Shown here: in pieces, positions 8,284 through 20,672 of the stretch | How the letters are laid out: each line of letters begins with the position of its first letter | Numbering within the stretch: the stretch's first letter is position 1 | Assembly (NCBI GenBank): GCA_036927565.1 | Contig: JAYESD010000001.1 | Span: 136,327,415-136,391,414 of the forward strand | Length of the DNA stretch: 64,000 bases | Direction: 5' to 3' | Origin: Tuctoria greenei | Lineage: Eukaryota; Streptophyta; Magnoliopsida; Poales; Poaceae | The notes under the pieces: model-generated | Told to the model about the DNA's origin: nothing | What the model saw: only the letters and a program-made list of their open reading frames with translations | The model's database searches: none | Made by a program: the position numbers and the translations under genes

Positions 8284-10978
8284 TTGGCATCATGCCCACG
8301 CGTCACCCTCTGGTTGAGGGGTCATGGCAATGGGATCTTTGCTTGCCGCAGTATCTTTATCACGACGGTTCCCAATATGGTTGTAGCGCTTCCGCTGCTC
8401 TTGCTCCGCCTCTATGGGAACCATCGGGTTGCCTTCTCAGGTAGGTGCCCGCTCGGGATAGTCTTTCTGACAGGGGACCTGGGCCCCACTGTCATGGATT
8501 GTGGGTTGAACAGTGGGTTTCAGGCCCATGCGACCCGCATGATGCGCTCAAACATCGCCAGGGTGATTAAAAGGAAACCTTTGAGTGCAAAGGTAGTTCC
8601 TTCCTTACTCACACCCCAGTGTTTGAGCCTTCATCTTCCTCCTTGTGCACCCGAGCTTCCCCCACCTGCAAAGTTCTTGACTCCTGCTCCAATGGTCTCG
8701 AACTTGCCTCCTTCCCGCATGGTGGATGTAGCGCCTGTGAGCCATCTGCGAGGAGCGGTGAAATCTGATCCGCCCCGGCTCCCTGCCTCTCAAGTTGGAG
8801 AAGGAAATATTTTCTTATTCACCTCGTATGTGTACTTCGGGTTCATTCCACCCGTTTCCTCCTTCCTTGTGATGCTTCTAGAGGTCTACCAGCTCCAGCT
8901 TCATCACATGTCGCCCAACTCTTTGGTGGTGGCGGCGGTGTTCTCGCACTTCTATGAGATGTTCGTAGGAGTATACCCTTTCGTGCCAGTGTTCCAATAG
9001 TTCTTTGTGCTGAGGCAGACTGGGAAGAGCAAGACGAACTTCCTCGGCGCCAACTACATCCAACAGCGGGCCAACAGTCCCTTCAAGTACATCACCCCAC
9101 TTTCTACCATGAGGTGGGATGGCTCGAGGGTTGACTGGGTGATCTTACACGCTGATGCCCACGATCGCATGGTCCTAGCCTGTGAATGGCCGGTGCTCAA
9201 GAAGACGACCTGGGAGGAGCACCCGGAGTTGGAGCTGGAGTCCACCCCAGTGATGGAGAGGATCCAATACCTAGTGGACCATGGTTTGTCTTCGTCGATG
9301 GTGCTGGTGGACTTCGTGCGCCGACGCCTAGCCCCCCTTCAGCATCGTTGCCGTCCGGCGTGGCAATACTTTGGGCTGCAAGATGACCAGGCTGGTGAGG
9401 GGTCATGACACGAAGATGACCCATCGAGAGGTGTTTGATGTGATGTCCAAGACGTGTGACGACCCATTTTCTTACGACGTCTTTACCCTTTCGCGGCCTT
9501 GTCTGCCGCTTTGCACGGACCAACACCTGAATATAAGGATCCTCAGGGTGATGCCGAACCTGGATGCAATCGGTCTAGCATCACAGCAGGTTGGAGACGC
9601 GGACCATGGGCTGATCATCCCCGAGTCTCCACAGGAGTTTGTTCCCGCTCTGGGCTCTGAAGTGCGGAGGGCGGAAGACCCGTCCTTTGGTAGGTGGAAG
9701 GGCATTGCGTTGGTACCTGATACGAGGAAGGGAATGTTGCTGGTGGTCGAGGTTGTGAAGGACAAACGTCCTAGGTCACCGCTGAGGGCAGCACCAAGTG
9801 CGGCCTTTGTCCCAAGCTAGCGTATGATGGAGCGCCCATCCCCTGCCTCGGGTATTGGTGGTTCTTCGAGCGGAGGCCCCACCTGCCAAACGATGAGTCT
9901 GTTGTCGAACATGGACGGTGCACCAGCTAGCGTCTCCACCTCTGGTGCAATCCAAGGCGCCGGTGAGGGTTCCAAGAGTGCTATATCTGTGGAGTCCAAG
10001 GACAAGAGGCTTCGGTCTGCTGGCGGTCTTGCCACGGGCTTGGCGATGGATGTCAGCGGCAAATCCGGAGGGGGCTCCCGAAGTGGCACTGTTGGGATCG
10101 GTGGAGACAAACCAATGTGTGCTAGCAGCAGCGCCGACCATTCTGGTGGAGGCCCAGTCGGATCGACCCTGCCTGTCGTATTGATAGCGGAGCCGACAAC
10201 CTCAGAGTCATCGAAACTCGAGGCCCGCTGCAGCTTATAGGGACATTAGTAAGGCATTCTTACCGAATCTTGCATCGTTGTTCCATCTGTTCTCTTGTTT
10301 GAACAGACTTTCACTCCAATCTGCAGGTCTTCTCAGTTGTGGTGATGCCCTTACCATCGGCAGTAGTGGTCTGGAGCGCTCCCAAATTGTCCCAGGGCCG
10401 ATACAAGAGGGTTGCCTCGGCGGTGCAGACCACGAGCCGGTAGAAGATAGCATCACTCCAGCTACCACGCCTAGCGTGAGCAGTGAAGCACCTCCATCTG
10501 CCGTGCTGGATGTAACACCGGAGTCTGCTCAACGAGCTGAGGGTCCGGCCCCGGAGGCTGCTGTTCTAGCAGGTGGCGCCTCGTGCGATGGTGGTGCTGC
10601 CGCTTCGGGTGGCGCCGCAACTTTTGCTCAGCTCCATGCAGCGAGGTCCCTGGTGCTGGTTGCCTTTTTGTCATCGCCGCAGGGGGAAGAGGTTCCCAAG
10701 ATGATCATCAGGCAGCCCTCCGTAGCTTCGGCAGAACCAGAGCACCTCTTTGTTGTCATCCACTCGGCACAGTGCAACATCAACTTGGTGATGTCCAACC
10801 TCCGCAGAGCGCAGCGCGACTTTGCCACAAAGTGGGAGAAGCTGCAAGCAGAGGAAAGATGCCTCCATGCCTGGGAGGACCTTTTGAGGTCCAGGATCGA
10901 TGAGGCGAAGGAGAAGCACCGGAAGGAGGACGAGAAGCTGGAGTCGAGGTGCTGCTTGGTGACTTCCATGGATGCGGC
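8284..10978 (+). pseudogene. Antisense extra ORF of the Tat element, N-terminal part
   Basis: Plus-strand coding sequence, opposite to gag. At 8850-9400 it resembles the plant family annotated as putative gypsy-type transposon protein (Pfam PF04195, Transposase_28). I see the QLQLHHMSPNSL stretch, aromatic and acidic residues after it, and a closing RRRLAPLQHR...WQYFGLQD motif. The frame is cut by a TAG at 8998 where the family has Trp (TGG to TAG), by a frameshift near 9375-9400, by a stop near 9818, and by a break near 10240. The last may be an intron ending at the CTGCAG near 10321-10326. A low-complexity Ser/Gly/Ala region is followed by a charged helical segment (about 10780-10950). The frame stops at the Tekay I insertion and resumes at 26199. 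Function of this family is unknown. Confidence 0.75.
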
Positions 10979-13900
10979 ATTGAGGACCGGGTCCACACAT
11001 TCCAGGAATCGCGGAGGGTGGTGCCGTACGATGCGACACCCAACAACACACACGAAAAGAATACGACAAAATACAAAGTTTTATTTATATAAACAGCAGA
11101 AGTCTTCTAAATTCCTTAATATACAGAGGAAGTAATATTCATAGCTAAACTCTCAGCCTAGCAATGCAAAAGTGTAGCCGTCCAGCCCGGGGATGCTACA
11201 CACTAGCAGCACACAACAATCATTGTGGCGTGCAGGGCTCCCACTCGACGGTATACCGCGAGGGGGGCATCACCTTGTCTTTGGGCCCTTCCTCATACGT
11301 CTCACCTACAAACAACTTAATATAGCAACTGTGAGCATGAAGGCTCAGCAAGACTTAACCGTCTCACCTAAACATGGAACTCTATATGCAGGGATACTTT
11401 ACATAGGCATAGATGTTGCAGTAAATGACTCGACTACATGTTGATCCTTAATTTTCAAGTTATTAACAACAGCTTACAAGTTTAATAAAGTGACTTTAGT
11501 GAGCATATTTGACAGCAATAAAAGTTTCAAAACAATTATAATTCCATATATCATATTATCCTGGCTTTTTCGGTATTTACTACGTCACAGCACAGTGAAC
11601 AAGCGGTACTCAAATAACCGCGAGGGACGGTGATTGCAATCAGTAGACACCCGAATAACACGTCACGTACACCCGTACCTAAGGAGTGTGTCATGCTCCT
11701 CACAACGTCATACACAACAACCTTTCACTAGAAACTCAAATGCCAAACCGGTCCCACCATCACGGGCACAAGGTCCCCGCACAGAGCGTGTCTTTGCCCG
11801 CCGAACGATTTACACCTTGCTGCCCTCAACCCACCCATATCGAAAGTGGGATATGTATCGACATCCAAGTTATCGAGTTACATCGGTTTCTTGGGTTCCA
11901 TATGCCCAGTATGCATCCGGTACAGTTCAAACTTGTCCAGCAGGGCCGCACACGGATCGGTCCTCAATCGACACAAGGAGGGCTACAAACGTGAGACCAC
12001 GTCTTGCTGCATCCTACCCGCTACTCGGTCTTAGTTTTATATTCATAAACCATTCTTCGATCAAATCTTTCCCGTATGATAAAATCCTATCTTGCGAGTA
12101 GATTCCAACTACTCGACTTCTACCGGATTCCTGAAAACTTAAGCATGGCATTTTCTACTCGTCGGGCTTTAGACCTAACAAATACTCCATGGGAATTGTG
12201 GTTCATGCAAGTGGAGTAACAAGCACCTTAGCCCTAATGCACAAAAATCATCTTAAACTTAAGTGATACAAATAGAAACTTTGAAATTGCACTTAAATGC
12301 AAACAGAAGATTGTCTGGCTGCGAGTCAGAGGGATAGTTAGCTTCTGGAAGTATACTCTCCAAGGGCTCCGGGTCCTCCTCGATCTCGGTCACTATATGA
12401 TATGCAATATATAAAGTACATGCGTGATATAGAAACTATAGAAAAAATTTATAAATACTGATCTGGTATGAAGATGATTTTAATTGGCTTCGGGATTTTT
12501 ACAGTGGATACTAGGTTCTATGAAGAAGATCTGGACCAAAAATGGGAGATGTTAAAGGAAGCTTGTTGTCACTAAAATTCCAACAAATAAAAGATTTCTC
12601 TAAATTTTTGTTGTAATTATGGAGCTTTGTCATGGACAACAGAGGATGATCTTGGTAGAGGTGGTTCTTATGGTTCTGGGAAATTTTGTTTCACATTTTT
12701 TGGTCTTTCTACAGGGAGAAATTGATTTTACAAGTTTGGGAAAAAGTTGAAAATGTTTCTGTACATTTTCCATTTTTCAATGGACATAGGTGATTTGAAC
12801 ACTGTTTGGTCTAGTAAATGAAGTCCAATGAACTTGAAATTTTTACTGGAGATCAAGTGTATTTTGGAGAGTGTCCTGACTAAAATTGGGAATTTTTCAA
12901 GTTAACAGAACAAGGGTATTTAATTTTCCAAGTAGTTAGCTCAAAGGAATTAATTATGCAAATTCCTTGGATTTTCATGTCCAACAAATTACACCACTGC
13001 AAAGTTTGGATAAAGATGAGTCTACCAGAATTTATTGGCAATTATTTGAGCAAGTATGCTAGGAGTAATGGATTTTAGAAGTTTGCTCAAAATCTGGAAT
13101 ATTTTCTAAGGGAAAAGTTTAAATAATCAAACCCGGCCCCACTTCATTTAAATGGGCCAATCAGAGCGGGGCCGCACGAAGGGCCACGGGGTTAAACCGC
13201 GCTGTCGCACCAGATCAAACAGCCACAGCAGATCCCGAGGGCATTTAAACAATGGCTGACATGCGGGGCCTGCTGGTCATCTTTTTCCTCGGGCGCGCGA
13301 CGCGGCCGCAGCGGCGCTGTGCTGGCGAGCTTGCCCGCTCGGTTTTCCCGGCCTTTTCTCTCCCTCAAAATTGCCGCCTACCCATTTTCCATGGTGCTGA
13401 GCACGTCAGTGGGGTTAGTGTACGCCGGCGATGGCCGGAAATGCTTGTGCGACGGCGGTGGCGGCTAGGGTTTCGACTATGTAGGGATTCCTCAGAAATG
13501 GCGCAAATGCATCGGGAAAAGGTCGGGGAGGCTCCTGGGATCATGAGAGAGACTAATATGATGTGGAACAGGGGTGAAATAGTCGGCAAACTTGACTTCG
13601 ACGGTGGACCGACGAGATTTTCCATGGAGGCGGGGAAAACTCGAAGATTCTGGCCAACCGTCGACGATTTTCTTTGCTATTTGTTCAAGATGTTTCCAAA
13701 GGAGGTTGGCAAGCTATTTGCCGACTTGATTAGAGAATAGTTTCGTGTACAAATGGAATTAGAGTGGTAACCTAGCTTCAAGGTTATGTTCATTCTGTCG
13801 GGGAAACTGGAAATACGACGTCGATAAAGGATGAAACGACGAACGGATTTCACTATCATCTAACATGGGTGCTGGTGCACCTTTTTGTAGTTGACGGCAA

Positions 13901-14772
13901 AGCACGAAACAGTGTAGAACCTCGGTTCCACGGTGATGCAAGGAGGGTCCGATGGCGGCTCCACGACGACATCCGCGAAAACATCAAAATAACACCCCAC
14001 CGTGAGGGAGCTGCCCACAAAAATATTTAGGAAGGTGCACAAGATAGTTACCAAGTTCCAAATGCGAAGAGAAAGGATCAACAGCCTCTGGGTAGCTTGG
14101 ATTCTCAACTTGAACAAAAGGTTCCTCGCCGGCCGCCAAGAACAGAGGAAGAACGGTGAGTGGTTTGCACTGGACGCTATGGGAAGTGATGAGGACGCTT
14201 GCTAGGTGTATAGGGGCGCTGGATTTGACGGCAATGGGCAAGCAAGCACACAGGTGCGTGGCTTGCATGTCGGGAGGTGTCGCCACGGTGAGCCAAAGCA
14301 GAGACTCACGTATTTGCTTCTCTGACCAGTGGGTCCCACTGCCCCTTCAAGTCAATATTCTTTGGTTAAGGAAATATCTTACCAACTAATGTCCAAAATT
14401 CATGAAAATTTCTAGATAGGCTCAACTAAATATCTGAGATTTGATTCTGAAATCAAAACTTTGAATTGATCAAGTTTCAATGAAAATTCAAATTAGAATT
14501 TGAATTTGGAAGAATTCAATGTTTCCACTGAATTATAAATCAATTGTGCTTCAAAAATTTTAAAACTTCACAGAGAGACTATTTGGAATTTAATGGTGAA
14601 CTCAGATATCCATTTTGGCAAAGTTTGAACAGGAGCAAGTTTTGAATATTGGAATTTCCTCCATTGAAGTTTGAATTGGCTTGATTTTCAATGGCCATTT
14701 TGATTTATTTTTCCCATTTAAATTTTAAATTTTCCTATCTGAACATTGCACTTTGAATTTAGGGCTTTTACA
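10979..14772 (-). repeat. 3' LTR of Tekay I
   Basis: Plus-strand ends are [AT]TGAGGACC... and ...CTTTTACA. The right copy starts TGTGAGGACC, so the first two bases here seem mutated. It holds the conserved GAGTAG-N7-CTACTC motif at 12096-12114 and AT-rich stretches near the right end (the U3 side). No convincing gene: the 162-codon frame at 13252-13740 is poorly kept in the other LTR. Confidence 0.92.
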
Positions 14773-14787
14773 TCCCCCCCCCTTAAA
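14773..14787 (-). other. Polypurine tract of Tekay I
   Basis: The minus strand reads TTTTAAGGGGGGGGGA up to the 3' LTR. Together with the PBS at the other end it fixes the minus orientation. Confidence 0.9.
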
Positions 14788-14832
14788 AGAATCTCGTCCC
14801 GAGATTACAGATAAGAGACAGAGCTAAAAAGA

Positions 14833-15180
14833 TTACCAGATATGGGATGATAATAAATCCGAATAGTTTGAATGAAGATAGTCCTCGCTTTCCCATGTCG
14901 CTTCCTCAGCGGTATGGTTACTCCACAAGACTTTGTAGAAGTAAAAAGTCCGGTTCCTGGTGGCGCGAGTCTTTTCCTCGATAATCCGGATCGGATACTC
15001 AGAATAAGTGAGATCCGGTTGGAGAGCTTCAATGTCTTCGGTGCGGACTTCATTCGGGGATTTAATACACTTCCGCAGCTGAGAAATGTGGAATAAATTA
15101 TGAACTATAGAGAGTGACACCGGTAACTCCAAATGATAGGCTACGGGTCCGCATTTTTCAATGATGGTGAACAGACGGAT
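14833..15180 (-). pseudogene. pol: Integrase C-terminus and chromodomain, Tekay I
   Basis: The minus-strand product contains HNLFHISQLRKCI, the usual junction after integrase. The chromodomain pattern follows: a YEIRIIEEK-like strand, the FYKVLWSNH segment and EEATWESEDYL. Chromodomains of this group are thought to guide integration to chromatin marks. It sits directly before the 3' end of the internal region. It is a remnant of a broken pol. Confidence 0.85.
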
Positions 15181-16414
15181 GAATCATGGAACAAGCTTTC
15201 CCTCCACTCCGAAATGATGAATCCCTTTCATCGGAGAGACATAGAGATAAACATGGTCTCTAATGTTGAAGTGGAGAGGTCGACGTCTTTTATCCGCATA
15301 ACTTTTCTGACGAGATTGAGCAGCTTTGAGATTGTCTTGAATCACTCGCACTCGTTCTTCGGCTTCATTCACAATATCAATACCATATATCACTCGCTTG
15401 CTGGATTCACACCAGTTGAGTGGTGTGCGACATTTCCTGCCGTAGAGAGCTTCGTACGGCACCATCATGATGCTAGCTTGATAGCCATTGTTATATGAGA
15501 ACTCCACCAATGGTAAATGATCATCCCAATTTTTACCGTGGTGGATGGCACAAGGATCGTAGCATATCTTCTAGAACTTGATTCACCCACTCAGTTTGAC
15601 CATCCGTCTGCGGGTGATATGCGGAGCTTTGGATCAGTTTTGTCCCCAATGAAGCATGCTGTTGCTCCCAAAAACGAGCGATAAACAGCGCACCGCGATC
15701 TGAAATAATTGTCTGAGGAACTCTGTGCAAGCACATGATTCTTGCAATATATAACTCCGCATATTCCTTGGCAACGTACTTTGTATGTACCGGAATAAAA
15801 TGAGCTAATTTGGTTAGTCGATTGACTATCACCCAAATCGAATCATGCTTGTAGAATGTGAGAGGTAATCTGACAATGAAATCCAGACTAATGACCTCCC
15901 ATTTCAATGCTGGAATTTTCAATGGTTGCAGCTGTCCGACTTTCCTCAAGTGGTCAGCTTTCACCTGCCGACATGTATCACACTCGGATATGCACTTTGC
16001 AATTTCTCTTTTCATCCATGTCCACCAAAATCTGGTTTTCAGATATTTATACATCTTGTTGCTATCCGGATGCATAGAATACTTGGACAAGTGAGCTTCA
16101 TCAAAGATTTTCTTCCGAAGTTCTATGTCACGGGGTACCACGATATGGTCTTTGAACCACAGGGTACCATGTTCATCACTTCGGAAGCACTTCATTTCCC
16201 CATTCTTCATTCTCCTCTGAATGTGTGACATACTCATGTATTTCTTTTGAGCATCCATAATCTCCTCTCGTATGGTAGGGATGAGAGCAAGATTACATAA
16301 CGCTCCATATGGAACCACGTATAAACTCGGCTCGTCCTCTTCCATCAGGGTAATGGACAGATTATTGACATGAGACTTGCGGCTCAGTGCATCGGCAACC
16401 ACATTCGCCTTGCC
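15181..16414 (-). pseudogene. pol: Integrase, Tekay I
   Basis: Minus-strand frames at 15533-16402 and 15184-15510. The zinc-binding HHCC part has His residues around DEAHLSKYSMHPDSNK and the Cys pair in CDTCRQ. The catalytic core has SLDFIV, ISDRGALF and HPQTDGQTEWVNQVLED, giving the three acids. A break near 15520-15535 separates the two frames. It would have joined the element's DNA to the host chromosome. Confidence 0.88.
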
Positions 16415-16869
16415 GGGATGGTAGTGAATTTCAATCTCATAATCTTTGATCAGCTCTAACCATCTTCACTGTCGCATATTCATCTCCTTCTGAGTGAAAA
16501 TATATTTCAGGCTCTTGTGATCGGTGTAGAGGTGCACTAAATTCCCAAGTAAATAATGCCTCCACATTTTCAAAACGAGTACCACGACAGCGAGGTCAAG
16601 GTCATGAGTTGGGTAATGCTGCTCATGATTTCTGAGCTTCCGTGAGCCATATGCGATCACGCGGCCTTCTTGCATTAACACGCAGCCGAGACCAATACCA
16701 GACACATCACAATAAACGTCGAAAGATTTAGTCGTATCCGGCTGAGCTAACACTGAGGCTGTTGTGAGATGTTTCACCAATTCTTGGAATGCATCCTCAC
16801 ATGCCTTGCTCCAAATATATTTGGTCCCTTTTTTCAGCAGCTCCGTCATTGGTTTAGCGATTTTTGAGA
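16415..16869 (-). pseudogene. pol: RNase H, Tekay I
   Basis: Minus-strand frame 16466-16849 with SFDVYCDVSGIGLGCVLMQ and DHKSLKYIFTQ, the gypsy RNase H signatures. A stop follows QKEMNMRQ, where the protein should continue into the linker. Confidence 0.85.
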
Positions 16870-17789
16870 AGCTCGGAATGAACCTCCGATAATATCCCGC
16901 TAATCCGAGAAAGCTGAAACTTTGTATACGGACGTTGGAGACTTTTATTTCAGCACTTTCACAATTTTGCTTGGATCAACAGCGATGCCCTCCGCTGAAA
17001 TAATGTGATAAAGAAATGGTACGCGGCTGACCCAAAACTCACACTTGCTGAATTTTGCATAAAGCTTGTGATCACGCAATCGTTGGAGAACGATATGCAA
17101 GTGTTTGGCGTGTTCTTCCTCTGATTTAGAATAAACCAGAATGTCATCGATAAAGACCACGACAAACTTGTCCAACTACTGCATGAACACTGAATTCATC
17201 AAATACATGAAGTGAGCCGGCGCATTGGTAAGTCCGAATGATATGACGACATATTCATAGAGCCCGTATCTCGTTGAGAATACCATCTTCGATATATCCT
17301 CCGGTCGGATTTTTATTTGACAATCTTTGAGAATACTTTAGCACCCACTAATTGATCGAGTAAGATATCGATACGCGGTAGAGGATACTTATTCTTGATT
17401 GTCACAATGTTGAGCGGACAATAGTCCACACATAGACGTAACGTCTTGTCCTTCTTCTTCACAAACAATGCGGAGCAGCCCCAAGGTGACCAACTTGGGT
17501 GTATGAGACCTTTGTCCAGCAGGTCCTTCAAATGCTCGTTTAATTCCGCCAATTCATTTGGTGCCATCTTGTATGGCCTTCGAGAAATAGGCGTGGTCCC
17601 CGGAATAAGTTCAATTTTGAACATGATGTCCCTATCCAGTGGCATACCCGGAAGGTCATCGGGAAACACGTCCGGATACTCACGGACCACATGAATGTCA
17701 TCAAGGTTTGTGGATTCCGAGTTGTATATGGCTGGAATTTCTTGGATAAGGCGGTCTAGAATGTGAGCGTGTGGTTCATATAGTGGAGA
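16870..17789 (-). pseudogene. pol: Reverse transcriptase, Tekay I
   Basis: Minus-strand frames 17313-17984 (C-terminal part) and 16945-17175. Motifs include SPWGCSALFVKKKDKTLRLC and the catalytic FIDDILVYSK. A deletion of about 20 nt near 17310-17320 removes the DLRSGYH-type motif and shifts the frame, and a TAG follows FMQ near 17177. Together they inactivate the enzyme. Confidence 0.88.
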
Positions 17790-18199
17790 GTTCAAATGGA
17801 CCACACGTGGAACAATGTCGGGAACAGCACCATGATAGTGCAACCACGACATTCCTAAGATAACATCAAGCTTTTGACCCTCTAATATAATTAGAGAAGT
17901 CGGATTGTTATTCCCACCCATCTTAAGTTGTGCTTTATGGACTTTCATGTCTGCTGCTATTTTCCCACTCGGAGAGCAAATCAAATATGGACATTCTGTG
18001 GGAGTGATAGATAATTGATGCTTGACAACATATGATTGGCTAATGAAATTTTTGGTGGCACCGGAGTCAAATAATATGACTACGTGATGAGCAAGTAGAG
18101 AAAACCTACCCGCGAGGACGGGTTAACCTTCCAACACGTCTTCGATGGCTATATGGTGGACGTTGCCGGGTTTTGGTGCTGGTTTCTTGGGCTGGTTGC
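17790..18199 (-). pseudogene. pol: Aspartic protease region, Tekay I
   Basis: A DSGATKNFIS motif is encoded on the minus strand near 18045-18072, followed by the LDVILGMSWLHYHGA segment typical of gypsy proteases near 17840-17875. The frame is interrupted upstream near 18120. Confidence 0.75.
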
Positions 18200-19354
18200 A
18201 TGGCTAAGTTTCACCCCGATATGGTGCTTGCGCACTGCCTTGTCGCTGTTCGGGACAGTCCCTCGAAAAATGCCCGACACGACCACACGTGTAATACGTG
18301 TATTGTGTTGGGTTCCCGCCAAGCTGCAGACGGAATCCCGGTGCACGTGGTGGAGGTGGATACGCACGCGGGACCATCCTTTGCTGCTGCTGCTCCTGCT
18401 GCGGAAATGGCGGTTGGAAATGCGGCGTGTTGAAAGAACGACCGTGGAATTGCTGCGGTCGCGCCGGTGGCTGCCATCTCTGATCGGATGGTGAGCGATA
18501 CACCACGCGGTACTTCTGCGGACCATCACTGCTGTTGCTCGATGGCGCACTCTGTTTCCTCTTATCAGAAACGAGCTCGCTCTGAACATCTTCCTATACA
18601 ATCACGACATTGACGATGTCGTTGAAGGTGTCGCGGCTGCATTGTGCGAGTTGGACCTTCATCTTTGGATTAAGGCCCCCGAAGAATATATCTTGCTTCC
18701 TATCTTCCGTCCCCACATACTCTGGCACGTACTGTGCCAAGTGATTGAATGCGCCGGAGTATTAGTGGGCACTCCTCCCGCCTTGTTTCAGCTCCAGAAA
18801 CTCCTGAAGCTTCCTCTTCATTATACCGGGAGGTATATGGTAGGTGTGGAACGCCTCCCGGAATTCGGTCCAGGTGACCGCATGACCAGCCATCAGCGAT
18901 GCGATGTAATTCGCCCACCAAGCACCGGCGGATCCCTGAAGCTGTTGCGCTGCGAACAACGCCTTCTGCTTTCCGGTGCATCGCAACAAACCGAACTTTG
19001 CCTCAAGGGTGCGGATAAAGTTGTCTGCTTCCAGAGGCTCCTCGGCCTCCATGAAGACCGGTGGATGCGTCACCAAGAAGTCCGAGTACAAACTCTGTTG
19101 GGGCTGGCGTTGCCCATTGTCTTGTCGCCCCCCTTGACAGGACGAATTTTGTACCAACATCCACAATAACTCGGTTTGCTCATTGCACGAGCCGAGTACT
19201 GCAGCCAGAATCTCCGCGAGAGTCCTCGGAGGTTCAGGTGGTGGTGGTGGTGGAACTTGTTGCTGCAGTGTTGCAGTTTACTCCCGGGTTGGAGATTCAT
19301 CCTCACAACCCCGCTCGAGCCTCCCATCTCGGGCGTAGAACGCGTACACACCAT
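18200..19354 (-). pseudogene. gag: Gag, Tekay I
   Basis: The ATG at 19354 is preceded by CAG and one base, a splice-acceptor context shared with Tekay II. The capsid part (18762-19166) has the THPPVF, AGAWWANY and FHTYHIPPGIMKRKLQEF motifs. The frame shifts between about 19260 and 19330, and has a TAA after GGRSAH at 18762 and a TAG near 18592. The zinc knuckle (about 18265-18310) has Tyr in place of the first Cys (YTCGRVGHFSRDC), so it would not bind zinc normally. Gag would form the virus-like particle. Confidence 0.85.
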
Positions 19355-19897
19355 TCTGCATCCACATGAATTAAAATCAGCAACATGTTTGTTTGCTTCA
19401 TTCATTCTATACCATAGTAGTGCGAGTATTGACAATGTGATAATTGCATGACATTCACATATATTGATAAAGTACAAACTTTATACAAGATATATTATCT
19501 CATGGCCAAGTTTACAGTAGTGAACTCCAAAAGGACAGACTCCCACTACAGAAGTGCATCCAAACTATACTTGGTCTCCATGAGTCGTCATACACACCTT
19601 GTCATCTCCTACACACCCACTACTATTTATAATATGACACAAACATGGCTACAAAATAAACACGAGCAACCACTAACTATACGTTGCCCCGTGCTGACAG
19701 TAGTGCTGCCCCATCCTAATGCGATGCATCCTCATGATGTACTCGAGTATCTCAGGATCTTCTTCCTCCTCAGAACCTGAGAGCACCTGCTCGCCCATAT
19801 TCAGTGGCATGTCATGAGCCGGTGGAAACATGACTGGGTGCGGCATGTGTACTTCGGCCTCAATCAAATCATACTGAAGTTGGCCTGTCTCGAACTC

Positions 19898-20672
19898 CTA
19901 ATTTTGAGCTTCTTCAACGGCTTCATCTTGTGCTTCGGTGACTACCAACAGATGCTCTTGCTGTTGCTGCACCCCCAACTGACTCGCCTGCAGTCCATCA
20001 CGAGTTTGCTGCAATTCCTTGCGAGTTTGCCGCAGTTCGGCACGAGCCTCCCACAGTCTAGTGCGAGTGTGATGCAACTGATCCTCACATTGATTCAGTC
20101 GGTGATTCATCGGAGCTAGGAATGAATGTAGGTTCTCATTGATATAATCAAGAGTGTCAGCCCGTTCAATCGCTTGCCTCAAGGCTTTGAACTGCTCCCG
20201 AAGGATTTCACCTGGTGTAAGAACCACCATGCTGGATGCAGCGGCATAAGTCCCAAGAGTTGTCGAGGTTGTGTCGCCATATGGTTGATAGCCACAACCA
20301 TACGACGTTGCCACTCAAAACCAGCAGCACCACAGACTGGAAGAAGAGAAAATTGTGTCCCAGCCATGGCATCTTGATGAAGCTTGCAAAGCTTCATAAG
20401 CGCTTGGCCCGCTGCGATGGCCCACATGTCCTCCAAGTGAGCTCCCTGGATAGAGACCGAAAAAGGAGCCCATCCATAAAAACGCAGACTCGCCGGGATG
20501 TCGACCAGGACGGTACATGCCAGTACGCCTCTGTCAACCGTCTCTTGACCCCAATAGCATGGCATCTCGATGAAACCAAACTGTTGGAGCACTTCTCGCA
20601 GCATGATCGGGAAGCCCGGATGTTTGGCGCACGTGGAGAACACCCATCCGTCCGGCAATAGCATCACATCTG
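19898..20672 (-). pseudogene. Extra ORF upstream of gag (ORF0), Tekay I
   Basis: Two overlapping minus-strand frames (20179-20676 and 19898-20314) together cover one protein. The N-terminal domain begins LPDGWVFSTC, has an aromatic YWG turn and a CTVLVDIPAS strand, and ends in an Ala-rich helix before LCKLHQDAMAGT. A frameshift near 20260-20310 separates it from a helical tail with repeated Arg/Glu/Gln (RTRLWEARAELRQTRKELQQ), a likely coiled coil. Tekay II has a homologue at 57897-58862, so the ORF belongs to this group of elements. A CAG acceptor at 20670-20672 lies just before its start region. I do not recognise a named function. Confidence 0.75.

Noticed and set aside
13252..13740. 162-codon plus-strand frame in the Tekay I LTR
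   Set aside because: It lies in LTR sequence antisense to the element, is altered in the other LTR (24675-25159 in pieces), and has no recognised domain.
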